Shown here in pieces: positions 53,167 to 64,000 of a DNA stretch of 64,000 nt (position 1 is the first letter of the stretch; every line of letters starts with the position of its first letter). Source of the DNA: Balanoglossus misakiensis. Taxonomy: Eukaryota; Hemichordata. The stretch is taken from the NCBI GenBank assembly GCA_040954595.2, contig CM082580.2:10106001-10170000 (forward strand). The letters are read 5' to 3'. Made by a program: the position numbers and the translations under genes. The notes beneath the pieces were generated by a model that ran no database searches, was not told where the DNA came from, and was given only the letters and a program-made list of their open reading frames with translations.

Positions 53167-55668
53167 TCATTCCAGATTTGGCGCCAAAATGGCTCGTCCC
53201 TCGATCTCTCCGGCTTTCAGTTTATGGATGAGTCTGGGAGCTTCTTCCAGTTTGAACACTTCGAAAGGTATGGTACTTACCTGAAATAAGTAAATGAATA
53301 AACAAATAAATTTCACGAAATAAAAAACCTTCAGAAGCTCACAGTTCAAGGATGAAAACATTTGAGGTGCATATTCGGCCCTTCACGCTTTCCGACTTGA
53401 CCGGAAACGGAAGTGGGTTTGCCACTGATCGCAGTGCGATTGCATGCAATTATCATCTCACCTTTCCGCTGGCAACAAGTGCGATAAGCTGTTTCATTTG
53501 CTGGAGACTGCCCGTGTATATCCCGTGTATGTTGTGAGCGCCAACAACCGCGTTGTACACTGGCAGCTCAATCTTACCGCCGAACAAACCAATGCAAAGG
53601 ATAGTGCCGGTCTGAAAAAAATAAGGTTATTATATGCATATAACTCAGTAAATCCACCGGACACTTTCCATAATCACGGTCACTTCACATAGGGACCGAG
53701 CAGTAATCGACAGTAGTTTCTCATTCTCAGATCGCGGGAAAAACACATTACCTTCTTCAGTGATTTGTAAGCAATTTTGAAGGTTTCATTGGTACCAACG
53801 AAATCGGCGACGATGTGAGGTCCTCCCTCGTGGAACGCGGACTTGACTTTTTGGATCTTCTCTTCTTCGGAATCGGTTTTCTTCAACTGGACGACGCCGT
53901 GACAACCGGCCTCCTTGGCTAAAACGAGCTTATTTTCCTGGAAATATACGTCATTTCACCATCAGGAAACATATTGGTACAGAGATCGCACATGCGCAAT
54001 GAAGACGACTGCATGTTTTACCTTTACGCCACTGTTTCATCATGATTATCTTTACAGATAAATCTAGAGTAATCGAGATTGTGTGATTACATCTTGCTTC
54101 ATCATCAATTAAGTCAAATTGCGAAGATGAGAAAGAGTTGGAACTTACAAGGACGTCAGCACAAATCAACTCGACGTTGTCATACTTGGAAAGGGCCAGC
54201 GATTTCATCAAGTTGATGGCGGTCAACCCCAGTCCTCCTGCTCCGATAATTAGTATTCCGCATTTATCTATAAGGAGAACAAATCGAGATTTCTGGTTTT
54301 GAGATTGTCGACTTCAAGTTGCAAGTTCCCGTGTGGTCATATTGAGAAAGAAAACACATTGATTCAGTTCTAGTTCGAAAAGTAAAACAATGGAAATAAT
54401 GCAGCTCGTTGGCCAATCATGATGTGAAAAACTCACCTCTCATTGCCAACACCGGGTCAATGTACTTCAAGGCGGACTGGACAGCGTTGTAAGCCGTCAG
54501 CATTCCACATGCCATCATTCCAGCTGTTTCCATGACAACGGAATCGGGTACTTTGACGACAAAAGTCAACTTAGGCACAGCTACGTATTGAGCATACCTA
54601 GAGCGAGACGCAATGGTGAATATTAGGCTTTAGCTTTCCCTATAATCATGAAAATATATTTATACGCATTCAGCATTTGCATCACGAGTAAAACTGACTT
54701 ATAAACAATCTTACAATCTTAGAAAGCAAGACATTTACATACACACACACATACATACATACAGACAGACAGGCAAGCAGACGAAACAAACAAAGAAACC
54801 GACAGCAGGTGCATAGATATGTAAGAAATTTACCCTCCATCTTTAGTGATCCCAAGCTCCGTCTGCTGTAGGGATGGCAGATCGCAGTAGACTTCTTCTC
54901 CCGCGCGACACGGTTTGCAACCTTCACAACCGATCCACGGGTAGACAACCACCTGGTCTCCAACTGCCAATGCATCGGGATTGGATGCCGATTCACCAAT
55001 AGCGTCGATGCTCCCCGCAATCTCGTGACCTAGCGCAGTGAGGGTCAGCAAATGGATCATGTTGAAACACAGGCTCCTTACCCAATGTTTGGGGAAACGT
55101 AAAAACCCAAGATAACCAAACAGAATGCCGAAAGATGGCGACTTCGTACCCGTGCAAAAATATGGTGTAGGCCAATCTTACCTAAAATCAATGGCAAAAA
55201 TGGGGCTTTCGACCACATCATGACATCAGAGCGACACATTCCAGTGAACAGCACCTGATTATGCACAGGGAACATATGTTTAGTCCACAAAGAACAGGGT
55301 TACGGACCTCTTTTCTTTTTCAATAGACAGTGCATGTAACCCTTATATTTTGTTAGGTTATTAGGTCAGGGACCCGCCACTAAAATAACCGTTTATCAGA
55401 TTAACAATATTGGAAAAATAACCAAGAGCTACAGTTACTTCGTATTTCATAGCGGTATACTGTAATTGTTTTCCACGCCGTTTTCGCTTCATTTGCCTTC
55501 ATTTAAGTTTTCCGGAAAGATGAGAGTTTTCAGACGGCAACAAACCTTTACTAGTGCACCTTCTGGTGGTACGGCGGGAATGGGTTCGGCGTCGACAAAC
55601 TGGAGCTCGACTGGAAATAGGTCAACCATTTTGACACACTTCATAGTTCCAGGGTCGCGGTCTGCCAT
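53167..55668 (-). CDS. zinc-dependent medium-chain alcohol dehydrogenase (MDR)
   Basis: NAD(P)-dependent alcohol oxidation or carbonyl reduction. Eight exons: 55668-55546, 55254-55182, 55029-54834, 54597-54437, 54267-54149, 53937-53752, 53611-53462 and 53280-53167; 373 aa. Catalytic zinc ligands are visible: Cys48 (MCRSD), His67 with Glu68 (GHE) and Cys161 (MMACGM). The structural-zinc cysteines 100, 103, 106 and 114 lie in PWIGCEGCKPCRAGEEVYC. The Rossmann motif GAGGLG is at 193-198. The ending EIEGRAILAPNLE is typical of MDR enzymes. The PWIGC version of the structural loop reminds me more of bacterial-type MDRs than of animal class I-V ADH, but the eight introns show it is a normal nuclear gene. 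Substrate unknown. A minus-strand AATAAA is at 52988-52993. Confidence 0.93.
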
Positions 55669-56711
55669 TATTTTCGTCTGGTTTTGGGGAAAAAAAGAAT
55701 ATTATAGGAAGTCAGTGACTGGAAAACATCAAGATCAGACGTTCAGCATTGGATCTGGTAACCGTGACAGAAGCTAATGTTAGAACTCACATCAACACAA
55801 GTTCCAGTCCCTTGTCTATTTCGTATGGAGTCAGTCATGTGTACTTTCTTGGACGTCAAAACATAGTTAACCCCCCATCGAAAAATTGAATTTGTTCCAG
55901 TGTTTGAGTCATTTTTCATGCATATACCTTGGCAAAATAATCATAAGTGCAATCACCTTGATCCTCAAGTTCAACCGAGATGTCTGTGACTGTGCCTCGT
56001 CTGGACTGTAGGTACTTTGGGTGTGACTCTGTCTGACGCTGAGAGATTGTGGTGAGCGCTATGACCCGTGCATGACATTACCACTGACCTGCTGTTTTGC
56101 TCAAGTGTCAATGAGACACTTTTTATGTTCAATCAGTGCTTCCACCTTTAACTCTTGAAGTTGGAAATGTCTAATGCTGATTTAAATGCACTGGTCATAT
56201 ATAGAGACAATCAAAGAGACACTCTGTGGCCCACAGTCAGTCTTTCACTCATTCATTCATTCATTCATTCATTCATTCATTCATTCATTCAGTAAGTCAG
56301 TCGGTCAGTCAGTCAGTCAGTCAGTCAATCGATCGAACAACCTATCAACCTTGACTTTTACATGGAATATTTTATTTTCATGCGTTTGACTTAGAAATTA
56401 ACATAAAACTCAGTAAAACAAAACGGGTACGGGTAAATCATAAAAACTACGCAAGATTTTAGATTATTTCATATAATATGCTAATAGATTGTGAATAATG
56501 AAAGCTTTCTTGTGTCCCCGAAATCATACTTCAACGGAACAATTATAGGAAAATTGGTGATTTTTGCCGAGATGGGCGCCACCTAGTGGTCAAACTTAGG
56601 CAAATCTTACAACGGTCATCGCGACGCGGTTACAGTACTACAATGTCTTAAAATATCAAAATATTACATTAAGTTTGTCTATAGTTATGGAATTGTTCTA
56701 GAAACACTAGT
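55669..56711. other. spacer upstream of the alcohol dehydrogenase
   Basis: Probably carries the dehydrogenase promoter and the 3'UTR of the small membrane protein gene (minus-strand AATAAA at 56371-56376). Microsatellites are annotated separately. Confidence 0.45.
56247..56327. repeat. (ATTC)n followed by (GTCA)n
   Basis: Compound tetranucleotide array: about 11 ATTC units, then about 8 GTCA-type units. Confidence 0.93.
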
Positions 56712-56921
56712 TCAGCAGCTTTCCCCCTTAACCATCTTCTGTGCCGTCCACTCGGGAAACTGGACCACTTTCAGGAGGAGGTCGCAGAGTCGCTTGCAAA
56801 ACTCTATGCAAACACCGAACGGCAGGCAGATGATGTAGAACCACGCCACGAACAGCGCCACCGGCCATGATATGAAGATGAGACACAGTAACCAGAGGAT
56901 GGTCCACAGTACATTACCCAT
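56712..56921 (-). CDS. small hydrophobic cysteine-rich membrane protein, paralog 1
   Basis: A single coding exon of 69 aa, preceded by an acceptor (CTTCGCAG) eight nucleotides before the ATG, so a 5'UTR intron is likely. The N-terminal half is one long hydrophobic stretch (LWTILWLLCLIFISWPVALF…) that may form one helix or a hairpin around the Trp-Pro. It is followed by CLPFGVCIEFCKRLCDLLL and the amphipathic tail KVVQFPEWTAQKMVKGESC. Strong similarity to the ORF at 59522-59761, across 2.6 kb, shows that both are real genes. I cannot name the family. The cysteine cluster next to the membrane segment suggests palmitoylation. Confidence 0.8.
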   Translation of the reverse strand: MGNVLWTILWLLCLIFISWPVALFVAWFYIICLPFGVCIEFCKRLCDLLLKVVQFPEWTAQKMVKGESC

Positions 56922-59521
56922 GATGCTTTGATCTGCGAAGAGAAGCGAGAAAGTTTGCAATCCGATTAGTATTGGCCAATACAGTTAGTCAACTATATAT
57001 AGTTCTGTAGTTGAGAAGCGTGTAGGGTTTTCATGACTCTGCGCCAGATTTATTTCAGTTCAAACATGAGTGTTGCGTACTCGGACAATGCGGGTAGGAT
57101 AGAATATGGCGAACGTGCCCGAGCTATAAATAAACTTGACAACCCGTAATATATGCAATAAATGAAAAATATGGGGTCACATGCTTACATGTCAGTCGTT
57201 TCTCTAGCGTTAATCAGCCGACAGGTGCCAGGGCGCCAAAATGGAACCGCTCAAGCCAGACGACGGTAATACACGCCCCTGCAAGCAAACGAGAAGTGGT
57301 TATTGCATAATCTGATTGTGTACATTTTGTCAATATCAAATTTGGACTTGACCTGTTGCTCACCCGTTGCCCCGGGTCACCCGCCCACGAGCTCATAGGA
57401 GAAATAACTCGAGTCAATGAGTTTTAACTGTCAAAAAAGTAGACATTTTGTCGTTCAGACCTGAGATTAGTCTTCGTGGAATTTGGGCTGTCTTCTCAGA
57501 CGCATACTAACGTTCAACTTGGTGATCTGCGTTACCATAGCGTATTTCTCAGTTGTGTTGAGGCAAAAAGTAGATAAAAAATCTCGCTTGGTGACATCGA
57601 TTTTGCTTGATTACAACTACCCAGAAACCCTTTTCGGTAAAACTTTGGTCTCAATGAAAGGGTACGCGTCATAAATTTAATTTGAACTCTCAACTGTAGT
57701 CAGGGACAGCACAGTCGAATTTATAACCGTCTCATAAACACAATATTCTTTCTAAATCACTTAATGCCTGGCTGGACACTGGTATAGGTTATTTCTTGTC
57801 GTATGACCTCGGTTACCATGGCTACGTCCACTGGCTCTTAATATTGTCCGGCGACAGTTCAAGACTGTCCAAGAGCTGTGTTTACTTTTAATCGTTACAA
57901 ATATCAACGCCTTCAAAGCATATTGGTTACGTAAGTTCAGCTGTGGCATGTGGCAAGAAACTGCGGCATTTTTGGAAGCCTGGAGACAAGGGCGATACAG
58001 CCAACTTTCTCTGCTGTGTGGTAAGCCATGGTCCGAACGCATATCAAAATTGCCCCGTTCATTCTGCAGCTGTCGAGTATTTATGTGTACACAGTACCAT
58101 ATATCATGCTCACAACCCTCTATTTGCTTAAAATGGTTGCTTTGGACAATTAAAGTACCCCTCCCTGTGTTTATTTAACTGAAAATATTCAAAGTCGAAA
58201 CGGGCACGAAAAATATGTGAACCTACAGACCATAAAAGTGCACACATCTTACATTAGAAACAGTGTCTGATCCCGGTTGAACCAAAGAGTGAGACCACTA
58301 AGTAAGCAACAGTGTCGTTCGTGGCCTAGTAGGTTATATGTACAGTACCAGGCGAGCAACAAGGTGTGTCGGTTGAGTTTGCCAATATGTGTACTGGTAC
58401 CTGCAATGAAAGGATAGGTGTGTGTGTGTGTGCCCAATTTTGCGTATAGAATAGGTCCACTATTGTCCGTACTTACCAATGAATATAGCTTCAGCCTCTG
58501 TTGTAAGATTGACCTTGGTATAGCTGGTAATTATGCAGGAACTATAAGTTGGTCATGTCAAGTGCGATCTTCCGTTGTCAATGCACTGGTACTGTATGCA
58601 CACTTGGTATGAGAGTGTACCTGTTCGACACTTGTTATAAATATCTCACTCATGTGGTTGACTTCAGTACACTTAAATGACCGACAGGGGGCGCAAGCAT
58701 GCATGCGTCCATGCACCAACACACCCGGCACGAACGCTTCGTCTCGGTTGTTCACGGCAATGTTTTAGGCTAAATGTCTGTTAGTATTTTATGAATTTCC
58801 ATTGAACCATAGACAGTAGGAGGCCACTTCTACTGTCAATGTTACACAGGCATAATTATGTTGCTCGGAAAACCGTTCGAAAGTTTTAATTCACCGATAT
58901 GTCGTTAAAAAGGACAGAAAGCGACTCGACCATCAAGGGACAAAACAGAAGTGTGTCAAATATCTTCAGACGAGAATGACAAATACATATAATGTGGCTT
59001 CTTGCCATGAAACTAAAAAATTACCTGATTGATTTCAACATAATACATCGCAAATTATCATATACGTGTAATACCTTGGTTTGCAGAAAGCTTAGAAGGC
59101 AGCTCTTCTATTGTTAGGTCAACTCTGTTCGACTATTAAAGCATCAGCTCGCAGTATCAAGAGATTGTTCCAGTTTAAAGAAATGCTCACAATTGACAGT
59201 TCAACCTCTATTTGAACATTTATATTATGCTATACTCCAGGAGTTGAACGCAGCGACGAAAAGTGCAGAAAGAGTAAAAATAGACCATGTTTAAATTTCA
59301 AAAGTGAAACCAAATACAAGAAAATCCAAGAAAGTTGTGCATTGTCGTCTCTCTCTCTCTCCGTGAAAAGAAAAAAAAGACTGGCAAGAAATGTTTGTTA
59401 TAAAATCGTGCTGAAAATTAAATACATCGAGTACAAAAGTCTTGTTTCATTTTAATTGATTTCGGTGCGATCTGTTGAAGAATTGACATTTCAGTTACCA
59501 TGGTGACGGATGTGTTCGTCT
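56922..59521. other. spacer between the two small-membrane-protein genes
   Basis: No supported coding exon. A short GT run lies near 58417-58430. The 5'UTR exon of paralog 1 should lie somewhere in the right-hand part but could not be placed. Confidence 0.45.
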
Positions 59522-59761
59522 CTACTGAGCCGCGGACCCGGAGGAGCCGCATCCTTCGCCCTTCATCATCTTCCTCGCCGTCCACTCGGGGAACTGCACC
59601 ACCTTGAGGAGAAGCTCGCAGAGTTTCACGCAGAACTCGGCGCAAACGCAGAACGGCAGGCAGATGACGTAGAACCAGGCGGTGAAGAGCGCCACCGGCC
59701 ACGCGATAAACACCAGGCAGAGGAACCAGAGTACCCCCCAGAGAATTTGCATACCACCCAT
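59522..59761 (-). CDS. small hydrophobic cysteine-rich membrane protein, paralog 2
   Basis: 79 aa in one coding exon, about 50 nt downstream of a good acceptor (TTATTTTACAG, near 59812). The pattern shared with paralog 1 is LW…LCL.FI.WPVALF.AWFY.ICLPF.VC.EFC…LLLKVVQFPEWTA.KM.KGE.C. Every Trp, Pro and most Cys are conserved, which indicates purifying selection. It has a Gly/Ser/Ala-rich extension at the C-terminus (GCGSSGSAAQ). The exon is much more GC-rich than its flanks. Membrane protein of unknown function. Confidence 0.82.
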   Translation of the reverse strand: MGGMQILWGVLWFLCLVFIAWPVALFTAWFYVICLPFCVCAEFCVKLCELLLKVVQFPEWTARKMMKGEGCGSSGSAAQ

Positions 59762-59819
59762 ATTTGGTCTTGTCCGGTGACGCGGCGATTGGTTGATTCA
59801 GCAGTCCGCCTGTAAAATA

Positions 59820-62516
59820 ATGAAAGGGGGAGCTTGTGATTTATATAGTCATGAAAAGGGTTCTGTCTGTACTATTTTTGAATTGTCACATTCTTGTTGT
59901 CATATAAATAGGTATTCTTTGTTTGTGATATACATGTATACATGTACATGTAGTACGTTTAAATTCCATTAATTCTGTCGTAACCGAGGGAATGGGGTGT
60001 ATCTAATCAGTGTGACCTCGTCCAGGTCAAGAACTGTACTTAACATCCATCACTGGTTGGTTGTCTGTTGATCACGTGATATCACATACCAACTCACGCC
60101 CGATGTTGGTGCGTTAATGGTCGACGATTTGAAGATATTCTGCTGGTATCTTCGCGCCCAAGTATAAACACATGAGATCTACGTGTACCGTGGATAAATT
60201 TATCTTGGCTTTAGTTTTAGTAACTAGACTGTATTGGTAAGATCATAGATGGCCGGTCAAAAATATATTGTTCTTTGGCATTAAGTGATGGGGTAAAAGC
60301 CACTGTAGTTGAAGTTTGATGTTGAAGTAGATCGACAAGCTGCTACATGTATCAGTACAATTGGCCTTGGTATATGAACGGGTCACTAAACCCAGAAATG
60401 GGTGATCTGAATCACGTGCATCTCCAGGTCTGCGGTTATGCGTTTTTTTTTTCTTTCAAAAATTAGAAATAGTCTATTCATCAGTAGTGTTCAGTACGCG
60501 GCGACTTCCTTCCAATTAATACTGCTGCTTTACTCCCGGAACCTAATTATTACAAATCTCTCCGTGCACGACTTCGACTCGCCCACCAGCAGGTTGCCTA
60601 CCAAGCCCTGTGGGCGCCGCTGGTGGATTTATGCAAATTAACATGAGTGGGAGTGGCCTTTGACCATTCAAACTCCACATGCCATCCTACACACGTACCA
60701 TTGACACTGTACTGGACTACTATTTAGGTCATCACTATTCTCATATCGGCGGTTTTATATGAAGGGCGTTCTCGTTTAAAACCATCTTCTTGTCAATTTC
60801 AGATGATGACTTATTATTTTTTTGCACGCACAAAACGGGGGAAAATCAAGTTTACGAATCAGATGCAAGCAGACTTGATTGCAGATTGGTATTCTCAATG
60901 GATAACTCAATATATCCTTTATTACATTCACACGTAATTCTCAATTTTCAATCAACCATGGTCTGGTATATCTTAAGTTGGCCGGTAGTTCGAATTATTA
61001 AAAGTCTAGATCTACTACTGTATAATTCCCCGTGGAATTGCCGAGTAGCAATATATTGAACCCCGATTCAGACCACACTCGGTGGATTTAGACACGCGGA
61101 AATTATCTTAAAATATAAAAAAAGAGGTCTGCGGTAGACAATATAAAATCAATTTCTTACCGTTTGTGATTTCTGAGCAACAGGTGGTCGTTTCCACGAG
61201 ATTGGTTAAACCCGTTTAGTAATCGATATTTGTAGCAAACAGCGCCGGGAAGTTGGAATTCTCCGCTGAGAGGGAGCTGGTCGGAAATATGAATATTGGG
61301 AGTTGTCCTCTGTGTCCTCGAGAAGATATGGGTTTTATTTATTTTTTTAAACATTAACTTTATTAGTGGTGTCATCTGTGCAAAGTTCGCGGCTAGGCCG
61401 ACCCCACAGCGCCACCAAATTTATTTTAAAAAAACCGAAAGAATTTGTGAGTTATAATGTTGGTGGCGGTTTTGTACAGCGTGTATGCTCGGACTTGGGT
61501 TGTCAATGGACGACGTCACGTAATCACGCCCCATCCTCCTCTACGTTGATGATTACGTCACCATTGTCAGCAACTAACTGTTCAATCAATAAGAAAGTCT
61601 TTTCATCCTTTCTTAATACAGGACAAAGCTATTGTTTTCGGAAGGCGCAGTGGAAGTCTGACCGCTCACGTAAAATTTTGGACTTTTATCGAGACTTCGG
61701 AGACTTGGTGTTTTGGATCGGGGGAGAAGTCCATACTTGACGTCACATTCTCAAACCGTCGCTTCAAGCCCCGTCTCTCACCGGTGTTATTCGGCAGTTC
61801 CATATTAAAACACCCAGACGTTATCTTTGAGAACACGATGTTGTGCGCGGTCAGATGGACATTCTCAACGGGGGCGTTCTGTCTGGACGCTGAAGGTGGG
61901 TATGAGAGACGTCGGAGCGTGGAGAATAGCATTGCATACTCGATTCGAAAACTTTCTTGTGTTATGACATCCCGGCCTACAACCCGCAAAACAGATCGAT
62001 GGCGGACGTGCTCCTTGGCTGATGACGACGGATGACATCGACGCGGTTGAGCCAAACGCGTAGATATTGATTTTAGCAACTTTTCACATTTCATTTTATC
62101 GGCATAATGAACTAGTTTACTACAGGCCGCCGAATGCGGTTTCGACAAATGTGTCCATGAAACAGTTTTATTCACCGTGACGACACGGCATATTATCTGT
62201 TAGGAAACCACGTAGAACTTTACGCTATTGCTTTAAGTATAGGGTTATGTAATGTTAGCCAAGATCGTGGTATTGTCATCATCTTTGAAATCGAACCAAA
62301 GGATAAAAGATCTAAAACGTCTCTTTTGTTTACCCCCAGTCTATATTTGGTCTCGCTTTCTTCAAGTTACACCGGAGACGTCGTCACTTGTCTGATATGG
62401 CTTTCTGCCTGCCTGTCCGTCCCTCGGGCTGAGTTTGTTTGGATATCGATATTAATTTTCTTCGCTTCAGTTGACAATGTCTTTCTAAACTTAAAATTAA
62501 CAGATTACTCCACGTG
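59820..62516. other. spacer before the DEG/ENaC gene
   Basis: AT-rich. The open frames at 61366-61740 (+) and 61666-62175 (-) overlap each other and match nothing I recognise. The channel's promoter and 5'UTR should lie at the right end. Confidence 0.45.
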
Positions 62517-63689
62517 ATGACAAACTTCAACGGAGGGTTTATCTACGATTCATCCCTGCCTGGCGCGCCGGAACTTTACGAAGACGCGCCCGGCACCCGT
62601 CGTTCGCAGAAGTCGGTCATGTTTGAGCTGAATGCCAAACTGGAGAAGGCTCAGATGGGTGACGACATCCAGTACAAATCTCCGTCGCGTGTCCCGTCCC
62701 GGCTGGGGGATCTGGACGAAGACGACGCCGAGGGACTCGGTTTGCGGAAAATTCTGTTCGACTTCGGGGACTACGTCTCGGCGGCCGGACTGCCCAGGGT
62801 TTTCACGGAGCGCTCGACCAAGTGGGGCCGCCTGCTCTACGCGGTCGTGTTTCTGGCGTCGTTCAGCACTTCGCTGTACTACAGTATTGAGATCATACGA
62901 GAGTACTACAGGTACCCCACGACGGTGAAAGTCGAATTTCACAAGGACTCCAAGATGGATTTCCCTTCGGTGACAGTGTGTAACACGAACAGGGTGCGGT
63001 ACAGTGCTATCCTGCAAAGCAAGCACAGCGATCTGGAGTACCTTCTGTCGGACAGAAGCCTGGGAGGCTTGTACTATCGTGAGTAGTTCAAGTAAAGTTC
63101 GCTGTGAACGTAGAATTCACCTCATGAACAGAGAGAAAAAAATGTGCATTTTATTCCCATTCCTTTTCATGATCTTGTGTGTAATACAGCTGGAAAAGGA
63201 TGCGCTCTTCTCTTTATGAAAGTGGTTTCTCCCTATAGCTTGTATACGTGTAGCAATCATTGTATAGTACATCCCTCCAACCTATTGAAATCACCCAATT
63301 CTGATTACCCCGATCTTCAGCTCCCTGCCTGGCAGACGACATGCTGTGTGCCAACGACGAATGTCTTCGCCGCTTCAAAGTTTGTGACGGGATTCGCGAT
63401 TGTGACGATGGCGGAGACGAGGAGAACTGTTACTATGGTAAATGCTTCTCTCGCGTTCATTTTCCCCTTGATCATTGATCAATTATTTTATCCTAAACAA
63501 AATTATCGTGATCGCAAATTTCCCCCTTTTTACGACCGTGCTGCAACAACCGTTTTCATTGTACAGGGACTTGTGGGTACCGCCAGCATCGCTGTGACAC
63601 TGGGGGCGACCGTGGATATTGCATCAGTGATGAATATGTCTGTGACGGCAACGAAGACTGCTACGACCTTTCAGACGAGAGCGATTGCA
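62517..63689 (+). CDS. DEG/ENaC-family cation channel with LDLa repeats (3' end outside window)
   Basis: Amiloride-sensitive sodium channel family subunit: trimeric, plasma membrane, two membrane passes. Three exons are visible: 62517-63078, 63321-63437 and 63567-63689; the gene continues past the window. Exon 1 (187 aa) has a cytoplasmic N-terminus, TM1 at about 105-127 and the post-TM1 family signature [17 protein letters not shown] (147-163). Exons 2 and 3 each encode one LDL-receptor class A module: [16 protein letters not shown], and [16 protein letters not shown] after it. Both have the calcium-binding acidic box, and both are framed by phase-1 introns, which suits exon shuffling. The gating His-Gly before TM1 appears as Ala-Gly (SAAGLPRVF). 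The start is the first ATG after an in-frame GTG; an upstream exon is not excluded. Confidence 0.88.
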
Positions 63690-64000
63690 GTGAGTAGAAA
63701 AAAATACATTTATGGCGGAATTGTCTTTCCTCTTTCGGTTCTTCATCATTCAGCCGAGAAAGGAGTAACTAAGTATAATTTTTGGCCAAACAACGCCTTC
63801 TGTGGTTAATTTTGGCATAAACCTGATTCCTCCATTACATAACTACAGCAACTGATAATGTATTCAAGAAATGCTTATTTTATCTGAAATACCGATAATT
63901 TCTGGGGGGGGGGGGGTTTCATACAAAGTTTTGAGACAGCTAGATTATCCAGTATAGTTTGGTTACATAAGGCGAATTATCATGTGCTGTCGGTGAACTC
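63690..64000 (+). other. intron of the DEG/ENaC gene
   Basis: Follows donor A|GTGAGT after the second LDLa exon. Contains a poly-G run near 63905-63915. No further exon is visible before the window ends. Confidence 0.7.

Noticed and set aside
57761-58178. Overlapping ORFs on both strands near 58 kb
   Set aside because: Short, mutually overlapping, with no homology that I can recognise.
61366-62175. Overlapping 124-aa plus and 169-aa minus ORFs
   Set aside because: Mutually overlapping, no recognisable motif, atypical composition.

Overview
This is metazoan nuclear DNA: AT-rich and rich in introns, microsatellites and small DNA transposons. No bacterial, plasmid or viral features were seen. 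The gene set fits an invertebrate deuterostome, with a lancelet or hemichordate the likeliest kinds: guanine deaminase, an ELOVL6-like elongase, RDH/SDR9C dehydrogenases, omega GSTs, a C-type-lectin/GPS protein, and a DEG/ENaC channel carrying LDLa repeats. The species cannot be fixed from the sequence alone. Exon models were built by hand from ORFs, GT/AG sites and intron phase. Every model given as complete has a coding length divisible by three.

Layout. 1-6.5 kb: mostly noncoding, one Harbinger-type MITE (3480-4216) and one possible hydrophobic exon near 5.2 kb. 6.5-10 kb (-): an unrecognised cysteine-rich gene. 10.6-12.1 kb (-): SDR9C gene A. 13.3-19.4 kb (+): a 13-exon gene encoding signal peptide, two C-type lectin domains, a polycystin/GAIN-like region and a GPS, ending without a membrane segment. 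20.5-22.3 kb (-): SDR9C gene B, a close duplicate of A. 22.5-23.3 kb: second MITE. 24.5-31 kb (-): guanine deaminase in 13 exons, with about 2.86 kb of tetranucleotide repeat in intron 6. 32.8-33.7 kb (+): intronless ELOVL6-like elongase. 37-38.7 kb (-): SDR9C gene C, more diverged. 40.5-41.2 kb (-): possible micropeptide gene. 44.1-45.2 kb (-): CS-domain protein. 47-52.9 kb (+): two omega GSTs separated by the third MITE. 53.2-55.7 kb (-): zinc alcohol dehydrogenase, convergent with the second GST. 56.7 and 59.5 kb (-): two paralogous small membrane proteins. 62.5 kb to the end (+): 5' part of a DEG/ENaC channel with LDLa repeats.

The genes form no single pathway. Many are NAD(P)- or glutathione-linked enzymes of retinoid/steroid, alcohol, lipid and xenobiotic metabolism. 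Local tandem duplication (SDR9C x3, GSTO x2, small membrane protein x2) shaped the region. No tRNA, rRNA, CRISPR array or retroelement coding sequence was recognised.
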